A DNA stretch of 64,000 nt, taken from NCBI GenBank assembly GCA_027943335.1, contig BSBK01006754.1, forward strand, positions 1,020,001-1,084,000. The letters are read 5' to 3'. Shown one piece after another: positions 1-11,061 of the stretch (positions are counted from its first letter, which is position 1; the number at the start of each line of letters is the position of its first letter). Under the pieces are notes generated by a model. That model was not told the DNA's origin. It searched no databases and was given only the letters and a program-made list of their open reading frames with translations. A program made the position numbers and the translations under genes. This stretch comes from Chamaecyparis obtusa. Lineage: Eukaryota > Streptophyta > Pinopsida > Cupressales > Cupressaceae.

Positions 1-439
1 AAAAAATTTATTTTTTATTTTTTATAGAAAGGTAACACAAATACTCTTTTCCTACATATTTTTCATATTTTTTTTAGAATTTTCTATTTTTCCCAAAGTG
101 TTGAAGAGACAGGTTGTTGAATGACCAAACAACCTATGTTTAGTTAAAGTAATATTTAAAAGTGATAATGAACTCAATATGTATTAAAATTATATTTATT
201 AGAAAGCTTGTTTTGAATAGCATCATACTGCATAGATAGTTTTTTCAAATGGATTCATTTGATCTTCCAAAACATAAAGTCGAAGTGATTTTTTGTCAGC
301 ATTTTAATAGGTGCGAAGGAGACTCCATTGTAGGTATGAATGAGGAGTATATATGTTATATCAATGTTTTTTTAATCTAAGAGACTTTGAGCTAACCATT
401 TATAATTAATTCCTTCAAATGGAACCTCTCAAGGCTTAA

Positions 440-1163
440 ATCATCATGTTTTATTAAAAATATCTTATTTAAGCAAAAATCAACATGTCTAAAAAAGTGG
501 GACACACTATTGTGGGACCACCTAGATAGTTCTCTGAGCAAAGACGCCAGTAGAATATTGGATATAACTTCATAAATATCAAAAGTAAACAAAGATGCCA
601 AGAAGTGGCTTTTCAAGTGTAGCATGTTTGAAATCATTTTGTGGAAACTACTAGCTGGTGATATTTTTGATGCAAAAAAACTCATGATTATTAAGTTTCT
701 TTGTTAGTACCATTTTTCATAGGGATATTATACTCAAATTGAAGAACATTCTCCATGGGATAGAAATATTCTTTGTTTGTATTTTCCACAAGGGCTTAAT
801 TTGAGGCTCACATCTGAGGATGATAGCACATTCAACACAATATTGGATTCTGACAGTAATGCTCCAAAGGTAATTTGAAATTTAGACATGAGAGAAAAGC
901 TACTTGAGCACACAAATGAGTTGGAGCCATATGTTAGGTTTTGTGCATCAGATTCCCTGGCTTTATATATTAACTCTCCAAAGGCGCCCTTGGAGTACCC
1001 TAATCTCAGGAGTATGGAAGTTCCTCAAGCATCTTTGAGCTTCTCAATTAGTCTTCTTTCACTTGGGAATCTTCTAGAAATGACATCTGTCAATTATTTT
1101 CATCAAAGGAATTTGTTTTATTTTGAAGCTATCTATGATGTTTTGGATTCATTAAGGGACTAA
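440..1163 (+). pseudogene. Unrecognised host-like protein fragment, pseudogene
   Basis: One plus-strand frame can be followed for about 240 codons up to a TAA at 1161-1163, interrupted by in-frame stops near 571, 704, 719 and 876. The last 91 codons (888-1163) are open. The readable protein has ordinary globular character, with phrases such as WDTLLWDHLDSSLSKD, EEHSPWDRNILCLYFPQG and FEAIYDVLDSLRD, and shows no transposon motif. No splice sites are needed across the stretch, so it is either one large terminal exon or a retroposed copy. I do not recognise the family. It is outside every transposon boundary traced here, so it is the best candidate for host-derived coding DNA in the window. The stops make it non-functional unless they reflect sequence error. 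Confidence 0.45.
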
Positions 1164-1760
1164 ATTTTATTGTTATATTCATGAGAAGGTAAAGAGATTT
1201 TATTTTTCAAGAATTAGTTATGAAACTAAAAATTCTTGGCAAAGGGGAATCTTTTAAGGAAGTAATGGAAAGGAGAGATATTAGTTAGTTTCGTAGGGCA
1301 TTTTTCTTTTGAATCTTATATATTGTAAAGGGAAGGAAGTTGGGATAATGTGTCACTGATTTGATTATGTAAATGCAATAGTGTCTTTCCTTATGAACTG
1401 AATCTACATGAAAGAGTTTCAAAGGCTTTGTACTCTTGAACCTTCTGATGGAAACAGGGAGAATATTTGAAACTTTGTGTTCATTAATTATTCTGGATTT
1501 TTGTTTTTATGTTAATTACAATTTTGTCCATACTTCTTCCATATATTATAATAATTGTGGTTGTGATTACGCTATGAACTTTGAGTCATATGTAATCACC
1601 ATTTCGTAGAAATTTTTTGTTGTGATTCTAGTTCCCTGTTATTGGTGTTGAAGGAAGTAAACTTTGTGTTATTTTTCTCATTATTTTCCAATCTATTAAT
1701 TTGTTATTCACAACTGTATCATAGTTATGTATAGATGTTAGTTTATCTTTTCTTCTTTCA
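1164..1760. other. Non-coding stretch, nothing identified
   Basis: AT-rich sequence after the pseudogene stop. No ORF, RNA gene or repeat boundary could be recognised. It may be the former 3' untranslated region of the pseudogene followed by the flank of element B. Confidence 0.3.
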
Positions 1761-2728
1761 GGTCAAAAGCATACCCAAAAGAACCAAAAATCATATCTTA
1801 AGAGGGAGTTGTGTCTCTAAAATTTAGAGGAAGATCATCCATTTAATAGAGATCCCTCCAACCGTGGGTCCCTAGTTTATCCTTAATTTTGGGCATTGTG
1901 ATTCATCTTTGCAAGAGGATTTAGAACTCTAGTTAAGAAGTCACCTTGTTAAAGGATTTATACAAAAGACATGTTAAAGTCCACCTGGTTAAGGGATTTA
2001 ACTTGTTAACCTATTAGAGTTAGCCTGAGCAATAAACTCAAATAGCTGATCTAGAAATGGTACTACTTGCCTGACAGATCCACTAAAATCTCTAATCTAT
2101 GGCGCACTGTACTACCTTTGTCTCTGATCACAACACCCAAACTTAGAATCGTAACACTAAATCATGTGATTTATTCCACCTTTATACTAATGTTCTTAAG
2201 TCGTCTAAGACTTAAAAAATGTTAAACAAGTTGGTCCACCAAATTGACCAAACTCATGGAAAATTGCACCAAACATACCTAACATGTCGGCCCAAAATAT
2301 ATTAATTGAAACATATTGACATGGCAGCCCAAAAATCAACTGCCTTGATCATCTGATCATTAGGAACCAATCAGTAGCACAACCGATTCACACTTATCAC
2401 ATCACCAAAGTACTAACTCATCCAAATCATTGAGTTATTGGTTGTGGTTGTAGCATTGCAGTTTTATGACCTTGGTAAAACATCAAAAACAATCACACCT
2501 CACAAAGTGTCATCCATCTTGATCACCATGAAAAAAAATCTTTGTTATTGCCTTCCTGTTCACCAGTTAAAACACTTAGAATAATCTCCATTTTGCTATC
2601 CAACTGGTCAATTAGTATCTATAACTTATTCATAACATCTAATAGAATGATAGAGTTTCCATCAATGACAAACTCATAAACATCATTACTTTGTATCTCA
2701 ACACAAAAATTCCATCATAGTGCCAACA
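1760..2728 (-). repeat. 3' LTR of element B (low end approximate)
   Basis: On the minus strand a purine tract (GCCAAAGGGGGATATTG, complement of about 2725-2741) is followed by TGTTGGCACTATG, the usual start of an LTR, at 2728 reading downwards. The sequence below it contains the degenerate TTGTTAAAGG and GGTTAAGGGA repeats seen in the other LTRs of this window. The low-coordinate end is not marked by a clear TG or TSD and is given only approximately. No second copy of this LTR is in the window, so the call rests on the purine tract and composition. Confidence 0.5.
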
Positions 2729-2867
2729 ATATCCCCCTTTGGCATTGATGGGAAGAACTTAGTGAAAATAATCAAACTCTACCATTGTCACTATACTGAT
2801 CACTCCCCCTTTGACAACATTGGAAAAGGTACATAACAAAATGTCAAAAATAGAATTATCTTACTGA

Positions 2868-3988
2868 TCATAGTCTTTCAAAAATATCTTTGAAATTGAC
2901 TTTGGCAGACTCCAAAGAATTCTCTCATGACTTCTGCAAATGCTCCACTGCATGAATCTATTCATGTAGAATAGAGGCTAGCTCCTCCATAGATTCAAGT
3001 ACACTCATGTTCGGTAACCCAAGAGTTACCTTAGATTCTCTGTAGATTCTATGACCTTTTGTTTCATAACATATGTTGTAGGTATTGAATAGGTCTGCAA
3101 CTTCAATAATGTAGTTATCCTTTTATCTTGCTCTGCTTGACTAGTCTTTAACTTTTTGATTTATCATTTTCACTTGTGATCCATAAGTGGTTGTTGATTG
3201 TGTAATAGGATCAAAAATAGTAATCAATGACTTAAGCTCATGTTGATATTCATTCCTTCTCTACTCTAAATTATTAGTAAATAGAGAAAATTCAGAAACT
3301 TTGGCAAATAAATTACCAACTTCCTTCAAAGTTTCCTTCATTTGTTTCACATGAACTAAAATTATCCCTTTATCTAATGTAATACACTCCATTAGTTTAT
3401 CAATCCTCTTCCTTTCATAATTCATTTGTTCTCTATACTCAACAGCTTCCTCTAAACTTATAACTTCCTAGGTGATAGCATTGATTAAAGTATGTAATTT
3501 CTCAATCAGTGTAGCATTAGGATCATATTCATCTTTAGATACAAGATCTGCAAGGATGTCTCTAGCCGACATAAGTACTTTTTATTTTTCTTCTCATCTC
3601 TAATATTATCCCTTTTATCTTTCATCTTAATTATTTCATACATTCTCATAAGCTCAGTAGGACTCATCTTGGAAACATCAATAGGTCCTTGAATGACCTC
3701 AACATTCTTTATCTTCAGGCTCTTCTACAATTTCTTCCTCAAGAAAAGATATTGACCTTCTTTTCTTCTTTTGGCTTGAACTTACACCTAGATCCAATTT
3801 CCTCTTTACTGAATGTACCGCAACATCATCTACATGAGTCTCATCTTTCTTAGCATGTTCATCTTTCTTTTGTTCAACTGTATTAGTTATAAAAGGTACC
3901 TCAACTTCTATTGACTAATCCTTATGTGCACATTCTTCTCTTTGCACATCTTTAGCTTCAATAATAGGAACTTATTGAGGAGTATTAA
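2868..3988 (-). pseudogene. Element B ORF2, C-terminal part
   Basis: The minus strand carries a lysine- and glutamate-rich coding remnant ending at a TGA at 2868-2870, with several stops and shifts. It contains acidic linker sequence, then long helical, heptad-like stretches, matching in position and character the C-terminal third of ORF2 in elements X and Y. The reading ends just before the B purine tract, as ORF2 does in X-A and X-C. Function unknown; homology to X and Y ORF2 here is by position and composition and is weaker than for the N-terminal part at 49856-52128. Confidence 0.45.
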
Positions 3989-3992
3989 AAAG

Positions 3993-5211
3993 TGTTGGAA
4001 ATCTAATATGGGAAGTGAGATACTGAGAGGGGGGGTGAATCAGATATCTACTATTTATTCCACTTTGACATAATTTCACTTGCATATCATAAACATGAAT
4101 ATTAATACTGAAATAGATCTAAAAATCTAATCTTCATCCATGAAATTGACAAATAACACAAAGATTTTGGCTACCTAGAAACCCTTGAAAGGTAAAACTA
4201 GGGTGGGGATGACACCCACAAATCTTCACTACTGTAGTATTAAAGTTTTCTTGTTAGGGCTACAAAGTTTGATCATAAACTGATGATCTACCCTGTGAGG
4301 GGTCTGCCCTGTTAAGAGCTTAAAGACTTATACAATCTACCTTGGTAAAAGGATTTAAACTTACAAAAAAGCAAGCACTCAATTAAGATATTTACATAGG
4401 CCTGTTAGGACCACTCTATTAAGAGATTTACCCTAATTCACCTACGAAAATGTCTCAGTACTTGATCCTTCAATTTGCACTTTGATGCTGATAACAAATC
4501 TTCTCCTTCCAATACTAGTTTGATCTCCTCAATCAAATATGTCTCTCTTATGCCCTTCACTTCTTTTCTTGGTCATTCTAACTGATCTCTGCCTATATCA
4601 AAATACTTCTCTATACTGCATATGAGATCACCTTCATTCCATTCATACACATACTACGTTTTAGGGTTTAAGATCTCATCTTATATAGATAACAAAACAA
4701 ACTCCTAGATCAAGATCAATGATCTAGATTATCTATTTATGTCGCTTAAGCATTCCCTAAATCTGATAGGCTACATAGCTTACATAGGGATTAATGATTA
4801 CAAATATAAGGCATAATCACCTCTGTGATTTCCTCAACAAACATTAAATATTGTATAGATGTTGGCCAAAATGGTTTAACTAAGTGTTTGTGTCATTACA
4901 AACACATATGTCAAATCTGGCTTGCTCAGCGTATGAAGTTTCTGACACTCAGCATTAGCTATTCTTCATATACTGGTGCTCGACACTAACACTTCCATAC
5001 AACTCAACATAAACTACTTGACTATTACTGAAGTACTCAGTAACCATTGTCTTTCTCGGTAGTAACTACTACTCGATAAATGTACAAGATACAAGTCTAG
5101 ACATAACTTGGCCTTAACATGATGACTCGGTTTCAGTGATGACTGACCAACATTGCCTAGAAAATGACTAAGTGCTAGACACTAATGGACAAAAAAACTT
5201 AGGGATCAACA
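3993..5211 (-). repeat. 3' LTR of X-A
   Basis: Nearly the same sequence as 48634-49851 (compare GGGAAGTGAGATACTGAG at about 4011 with its counterpart at about 48653). Begins TGTTGG and ends ATCAACA on the plus strand. It contains a G run (complement of CACCCCCCC) and degenerate TAACAAGG-type repeats. Next to its inner end the minus strand has a purine tract (AAAGGGGATATTG, complement of about 5211-5223). Confidence 0.85.
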
Positions 5212-5519
5212 ATATCCCCTTTGACATTAGTGGCAAAAACATTTTGTCATGACATTTACATTTTAAAAAGAGTACTTAGTAATATGATTACTCCCCCTAA
5301 GACTTTGACTTGGTCTTCAAAAAGAGTCTACATATATATACATAAGAATATTTTGACATACAACTGAATATATTCATTACAATATAGTATGTCATACCTT
5401 TCTATTATTCTCACTATATTTTCTCTGTATGTGACATTTCCCTGCCCTTATTCATTTCATGTCATTTCCCATGTTTCTTCTTTTCCTGTCACTGACATGT
5501 CATTTCCCCCTTGCTTTTG
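5212..5519 (-). other. X-A 3' untranslated region and purine tract
   Basis: Lies between the ORF2 stop and the 3' LTR. The purine tract sits against the LTR at about 5212-5223 (minus strand CAAAGGGGATATTG). Nothing else was recognised. Confidence 0.55.
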
Positions 5520-6638
5520 TCACTTGAAGTTGCTGGGGGTAGGGGTTTTGAAATATTTATCCAAAAATGGTTTATGGAGCTGCATTATCATACCTAATGC
5601 ATTATCCCATCCTAACCTGGCAAATTCCAAAACTTGTGTCTTTATTTCTAGCTCGGCAGTTAGATCAACTAAGCTCTCAACAATAGATAGATGAGGGTCT
5701 CTCTGTACTAACTCCTTTTCCATTGCTAATTCCTTCTGCATAACCTCAGATGAGGTGTTAATATCATTTGTATGGAAATTATCCTTGCTCTAATTCTTCT
5801 ATCATTAGCTATTAGCTTAGCTAATCTTCCCTATGCATGAAGTAGTCTAGTGAAGTGAATGGAGCTTGAGCTTGCATCCATGCTCAGTGAATGACCAGTA
5901 GATTTTTAATCTAATTGCAATTTTTCAATCAACTCTTGATTTTCCTTAGTGAACTCTTCCACATTACATAACTTCTTGTACAAAGAATGAACATTCTGCA
6001 CAACTTCCTCTAAGTTAGTCACTAAGGCAGAAAGTTCTACCTATTTTACTACTATTTTGGTGGAAACCTTTTCCAATACTTTGGTCTCAAACTTTCTCTC
6101 AGACCACTTCATGATTTTTTCATTTTCCTCATTGTCATCACTATTCACCTTCTTAAAAATTTGAACTATTTGATCTAAGATAGGTGTTGATTCATTCACA
6201 TCATCCATTTCAAAAGCTTCAATAAAAATACCTTTAATCTCATGCAAAACTTGTTTTTGTTGATGCTCTCTTCTCAACTCTTCTTGCTTTCTCTTCTTCT
6301 TCAAGAGATCTTGTAAAATCTGCATTTGTTCATAAGTTATCATTTTCCCACTTAGGAATCACTATAACTTCATGGAGTGTAACCTTTGTTCCTGGAGATT
6401 TCTCATTCTTCTTCTATGATTTATTCCTAGTTGTATTCCCACTCGACAACTATATTAGAGATTTTCTGGCCTCTTGTTCCTTAGGCTCTGGTTTTTCCTT
6501 TGGTGTTTCTTCTTTAGACTTCTTGTTTTCCTCCATATGAGGGCTTGTTATTACTAATGTAGACTTATCTTCTTGATCTTTTAGACTCTCCTCTTTTTGT
6601 TCTTTCTTTTCCTCCTCGACAGGTGCATTCTAAGTTGT
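5520..6638 (-). pseudogene. X-A ORF2, C-terminal part
   Basis: Minus-strand coding remnant that continues the ORF2 begun at 32449 on the other side of the chromovirus. A highly conserved block around 6041-6343 contains QEELRREHQQKQVL, then SERKFETK and KVSTKI. The same block occurs in X-C at about 62680-62930. The end around 5520-5741 reads LHKPFLDKYFKTPTPSNFK before a stop, matching X-C at about 63390-63440. The segment is mostly helical and charged. At least one frameshift separates the two blocks. The gene is broken and of unknown function. The chromovirus insertion site lies in the weakly conserved acidic linker upstream. Confidence 0.7.
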
Positions 6639-7517
6639 TGTAATGTACCCACACAGTATAGGTATCACAAGTTCATACTGGGGCCACTGACACAATAGAT
6701 GGAGGCCATACGGTACTAGCCTAAGGCTGAATAGTGTACAAGAGAGGTTGTACGGTACACTGGAGAGGCCGCACAGTGCTGAATAGGGGTCATACGGTGC
6801 AAGAATGGTGGTCGTACAATACAACAGAGGTGGTTGTACGGTGCAGCAGGGGTGGCCGTACGAAGTAGGGAGGAGGGTCATACGGTGCAGAGTGGAGGGC
6901 CGTATGGTGTAGGCTAGAGGGTCATACGGTGTAGGGAGAAAGGTTGTATGGTGCAGGGTTGTGGCCGTACATTGCAGGGATGAAGGTTGTACGGTGCAAG
7001 GATGAAAGCCGAACAGAGTAGGTTTGAATGTGCATGGTGGATGAAGAAGCCTTTTGGAGATGTTTTCTTTCCCTTCATCGATAATTACAATGATCCTTGT
7101 AGACACAACAATACAAGCCAAATATGTTTTCTAGGAAGATCTTATTAGATTTATTGATAGAACTTCAGATTTGCCAAACCTGATACAAGTAGAACAAGCA
7201 GAGTAGGGTGAGGGTTGAATCCCATTGAAACTATGACAAAACCAAATGGGGAGGGTCTTCCACCTTCGAAATGGTGAACAATAGAATCCCAATTGGAATT
7301 CACAAATATAAAATAATAAGTAAATCTAAACATATCAAAACTAACCTACACGCGGAGCATAAATACCCATAGAGGAAAACTCCTGAGAGTGCACAAAAGA
7401 GCCAACGATGACAACTAAACTATGCCACAAAAAGAAAGAATGGGCCCGAGATAAACTAAATCGATCAGGACCCAAATACAATAGTTTTAATAGTCATTTA
7501 ATGACGGCAACATTACA
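6639..7517 (-). repeat. 3' LTR of the chromovirus (879 bp)
   Basis: Starts TGTAATGTACCC and ends CATTACA on the plus strand, matching 29018-29975. The inner end is followed by a purine-rich tract on the minus strand (GGGACGGGAGGAT, complement of about 7518-7530). It is 79 bp shorter than the other LTR, which the tandem array inside it explains. Confidence 0.9.
6705..7000. repeat. Minisatellite of GTACGGTGCA-type units inside the LTR
   Basis: About 13 degenerate copies of a core GTACGGTGCA (variants ATACGGTGCA, GTATGGTGTA and others) recur every 20-30 bases, separated by G-rich AGGGAGGGT-like sequence. The core is close to the palindrome CGTACG. The matching array in the other LTR has about 17 units. 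Confidence 0.8.
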
Positions 7518-7545
7518 ATCCTCCCGTCCCAATAATTGCTTGTCC

Positions 7546-8735
7546 TTAAGAAATTTTAGGTTGGGGTGTTCCAACAATCTCTTCTCCTTCCCAAGTGGTA
7601 TCTTCAAGTGGAAGGTCCTTCTAGTGCACAAGAAATTCCTTGATAGTGCGTGTCCTCAATCTTCTCTCCCGGTTGTCGATGATTTCCACTGGTTCCAATA
7701 TTAACTTTCCTCCGTCGTCGAAGGGTGGCAGGTATGTGGAGATTGTCACTTGCTAGCCCACAGCTTTCTTCAGATAAGAAATGTGGAAGACATTGTGGAG
7801 CCGGCTTCCCTCAGGTAGGTCCAATTTGTATGCAACTTCACCCACTCTCCTTGTCACACGATAGGGTTTGTAGAAGTGTGGTCTCAACTTATCCTTCCCG
7901 GAATCCTTCAGAGATGATTGTCTGTATGGTTGAAGTCAGAGGTATACTAGATCTCCTACTTCAAAATTTCTCTCAATTCAGTGCCTGTTAGCGTACATTT
8001 GCTGCTCATTCTAAGTGTGCTGGAGATTTTCCTTTAGGGACTTAAAAATATCTATTCGTTCTTGCAGCCAGTGCTTGGCCTTCAGCGTGTGACTATCACT
8101 GAGAGCCAAATCCACAAATGAAGGAGGTTCATACCTGTATAGAGCTTTGAAAGGTTCCATTCCAATGGACATGTGGAAAGTGGTATTGTAACAGTACTCT
8201 CCCAGGTGTAGCCATTTTAACCATGCCCTCTGTTGTGTCGAAACATAATTTATGAGGTAACCCTCCAACCATTTGTTCACAATCTTTGTTTATCCATCAG
8301 TCTGTAGGTGGTAACTAGTGCTTGGTGACAACTCTGTCCTTGCTAGTTGAATCAATTCTTTCTAGAAATTACTAAGGAAGCAGCTATCTCTATCACTCAC
8401 TATGTTTTGAGGGAGTCCATGCAGATGGAACACCTCTTAGAAGAATAAGTCTGCTACCTGTGAAGCAGAAAATTCTGTTGGAATAGCAAAGAAATGTGCA
8501 TACTTGGTTAATCTGTCGACTAACACAGAAATGCAGTCTTTCCCCTGTGCCTTAGGAAGCCCAGAGATTAAATCCATTGAGATGCTATCCCACTTCTTCT
8601 CTAGAATCGGTAATGGTTGAAGTAAACCCACTGGTAGAGTGTGTTCAGATTTATTTTGTTGGCAGGTGGAACATTCCTGGACGTACTGTAATATATCACT
8701 TTTTAGGCTCTTCCATGAAAATATCTCCCTAATTT
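7546..8735 (-). pseudogene. Chromovirus integrase core, C-terminal domain and chromodomain
   Basis: Inserts element cDNA into host DNA; the chromodomain of this lineage directs it to chromatin. The minus strand shows the core phrase SMDLISGLPKAQGKD with the first catalytic D, and DRLTKYAHF, typical of plant chromoviruses (8437-8631). Next come NTTFHMSIGMEPFKALYRYEPP (in 8011-8280) and the C-terminal phrase RPHFYKPYRVTRRVGEVAYK. A chromodomain follows at about 7560-7720 (EPVEIIDNRERRLRTRTIKE, then FLVH, then KDLPLEDTTWE), ending at a TAA at 7546-7548. The chromodomain tryptophan expected after FLVH is a TAG (7621-7623), a single-base change from TGG. Other stops and gaps break the core. Assignment to chromoviruses is firm; the sub-lineage is not resolved. 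Confidence 0.85.
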
Positions 8736-8736
8736 G

Positions 8737-10379
8737 TCAGTAGGTCTTCAAGTACCCTTGATGCCTGGCTAGAGGTGAATCATGCATTTCATTCAAGATT
8801 TGTTTCTTCAACTTGGATTGAGGCACCAGGTAAATTTTGTCCTTGTAGAAAATAATATCATCGACCACCTTATACCTATCGTCCTGTATTTCTTTATCTA
8901 GGAGTTGGCATGCGAATGTGTCCTTGGAGTATTTGACCAACAAATGCTCTCTCCAATCTGCTGATATTTGAGATAAGGAACATATGGCCCGCTTTCTTGA
9001 CAAGGCATCAACCACTACATTACTTTTTCCTTTTACATATTCAATATCAAAGTCAAAAGCCTGGACTTTACTTACCCATTTCTATTGTGGCTCATTCAAC
9101 TCTCATTGTTCCAGAAAATACATGAGGCTGTTCTGATCTGTATGGACAATAAACTTGGCTTCGACAAGGTATTGTCAGAAATTTGTCAAGGCATGCATGA
9201 TGGCCAACATTTCTTTGTCGTATATAGAATAAAAATTTTTGGCTCCTAAGAGCTTCCGACTTTCAAAATCAATAGGGTGGTGGTCCTGCATTAAGACAAC
9301 ACCGATACCTTCTCCGAAGGCATCACACTCAAGGATGAAAGGTCGAGTGATATCTGGTAGTGCAAGTACTGGGCAAGAACTCATAATCCCCTTGAGTTTC
9401 TCAAAAGTTTGATGTGCAAGTTCATTCCATTGAAAAGACCCCTTCTTTGTTAGATTGGTGAGTGGTGCACTGAGCTTTGAGAATCCCTTCATGAACTATC
9501 TATAGTAACTACACAATCCAAAGAATCCATGTAGTTCTGAGAGAGTCTTCCGGGGTGGCCAATCCCAGATAGCCTAAATCTTCTCTTGATGTACTTGAAC
9601 TCCTCGGCTACTGACAATGTGCCCCAATATATTATCTCTGTCATCCTGAATTCACATTTGGATCTTTTGGCAAACAAAAGTTATGTCTCCATAATTCTGA
9701 GCACTACTTCCAGATGCCTTAAGTGCTCCTCCTAGGTCTTTTTGTAGATCAGTATATCATCGAAGAATACCAACTGGAACTTACGCAGCTGTTTGTTAAA
9801 AATGTGATTCATGCAAGATTGGAAAGTACCTGGGGCATTGGTCAACCTGAATGGCATGACCAAAAATTCGTAATGCCCATAATGGAAATGGAATGTTGTT
9901 TTCTCCACGTCTTGTTACCTCATGCGGATTTGGTGATATCCTGAACTGAGGTCTATTTTGGATAAATAGATGGCATCGTGTAACTCATCCAACAATTCAT
10001 CGATCATGGGGATTGGATACCTATTTTTGATAGTCTTTTTATTCAGCGTGCGGTAATCTATGCACATTCATAATGTTTCATCCTTCTTTTTAACTAGAAC
10101 CACTGATGATACAAAAGGGCCGGAGCTAGGCCTAATCCACCCTTTATCAAGGAGTTCCTGTATCATTTTTTCAATCTCATCTTTCAGCCTTTTAGGGTGA
10201 TAGTACGGCATAGTGATAACCCATTTGGTGTCGGTTTCCATCTCAATAGTGTCCTCAAACCCCCTATGTGGTAGTACGCCTGGTGATATGTCAGTGAAGA
10301 CTTGGTGATGTCTATCCAAAACTACTTGAAGTTCTTCCTCCTGATGGATAGTTCTTTGTCTTTGTATGGATTTTGTCAA
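8737..10379 (-). pseudogene. Chromovirus reverse transcriptase, RNase H and integrase zinc-binding region
   Basis: Copies element RNA to DNA and degrades the template. The RT N-terminus is at 10068-10379, with YYHPKRLKDEIEKMIQELLD and GWIRPSSGPFVSSVVLVKKKD. The catalytic box reads VFFDDILIY around 9745-9775, so both aspartates are present. The connection and RNase H region at 9175-9492 has FSKLSAPLTNLTKKGSFQW, then ILECDAFGEGIGVVL. The RNase H end reads VDALSRK at about 9000, followed by the integrase zinc-binding stretch with HDSPLARHQG (8737-9015). Frames change several times and stops interrupt each block, so it cannot make a whole polyprotein. Order and spacing fit Ty3/gypsy. Confidence 0.85.
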
Positions 10380-11061
10380 GGCAAAATAGTGTGCGGCCTA
10401 GGCCACATCATCGTGTCTAAAGATTGCTTCCATCCGTTGGGCTGAAACTTCCTTCGGGCCTCCATTCGACATCCCTCTTAGTACAACCTTTTTTCCATTT
10501 ACCTCAAAGGAGAATTCCATTTGCTTGAAACTCTGTGTGTATTCATCCAATGTTTCCATCCACTAAATGCCCAGAATGACTTCCATGTCATCCAAATTGA
10601 CTATGAAGAAATCATCCATCACTGTGTTGTTCACCATGGTGATGCTCAGTTGTGGAACCAAATGAGTGCATTTTAACAGGTTACCCCCCACCACCTTAAC
10701 GTCAAACCCTTGGTGTGCTTCCGTACATAAACTCTACTGACTCACCAATGATGAGTTCATAAAGTTGAGTGTGGCTCTACTGTCGAGCATAACCATGACT
10801 CTTTGCCCTTGGAGGGTGCCTCAGACCTGGAATACAGTACACCTTGGAGTTCCTACCAAAATAGAAATGGCACCCCCTCTCTTCAAGAGTGTGGCTATTC
10901 TTTCTACGTGGTTGAGGTTTACCTCTTCGGTCGCTTGTTGTTCATCCCCTTTGGCTTCTGGTGCTTGTTCCTCCTCACCGTCAAATAATACCTCGATGTA
11001 ATGGATTTTTCTTTTGCTAAGGCATCGATGTCCCAGTACCCATGGCTCCTTATAGTTGAAA
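10380..11061 (-). pseudogene. Chromovirus gag zinc knuckle and protease
   Basis: The minus strand near 11030 reads NYKEPWVLGHRC, the end of a plant chromovirus gag CCHC knuckle, followed by IHYIEVLFDGEEE and an acidic linker (10821-11060). The aspartic protease follows: about 10745-10800 reads VMVMLDSRATLNFMN, where the family motif is DSGAT. The glycine is an arginine here, which should cripple the active site. The region breaks off at 11061, where the Tat LTR starts inside the knuckle. Several stops are present downstream. Confidence 0.75.

Larger units (their letters stand above)
1760..3992 (-). mobile_element. Element B, left part: pol-less LTR retrotransposon interrupted by X-A
   Basis: This is the downstream end of a minus-strand element: the C-terminal third of ORF2, a purine tract and the 3' LTR. 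It continues at 49852 on the far side of X-A. The four bases AAAG occur at 3989-3992 and again at 49852-49855, directly against the two X-A LTR ends, consistent with a short target duplication (a 5-base version is imperfect, AAAAG against AAAGG). B is therefore older than X-A. No protease, integrase, RT or RNase H is visible in either part. Confidence 0.6.

Noticed and set aside
5212..6638. A separate small gene next to the X-A 3' LTR
   Set aside because: Protein comparison with X-C shows it is the C-terminal part of ORF2, cut off by the chromovirus.
6705..7000. CRISPR-like spaced repeats
   Set aside because: Units are degenerate, spacing is irregular, intervening sequence is itself repetitive, and the array lies inside both LTRs of a plant retrotransposon.
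10765..11001. Plus-strand open frames over the chromovirus protease region
   Set aside because: They are antisense shadows of the minus-strand gag-protease remnant.
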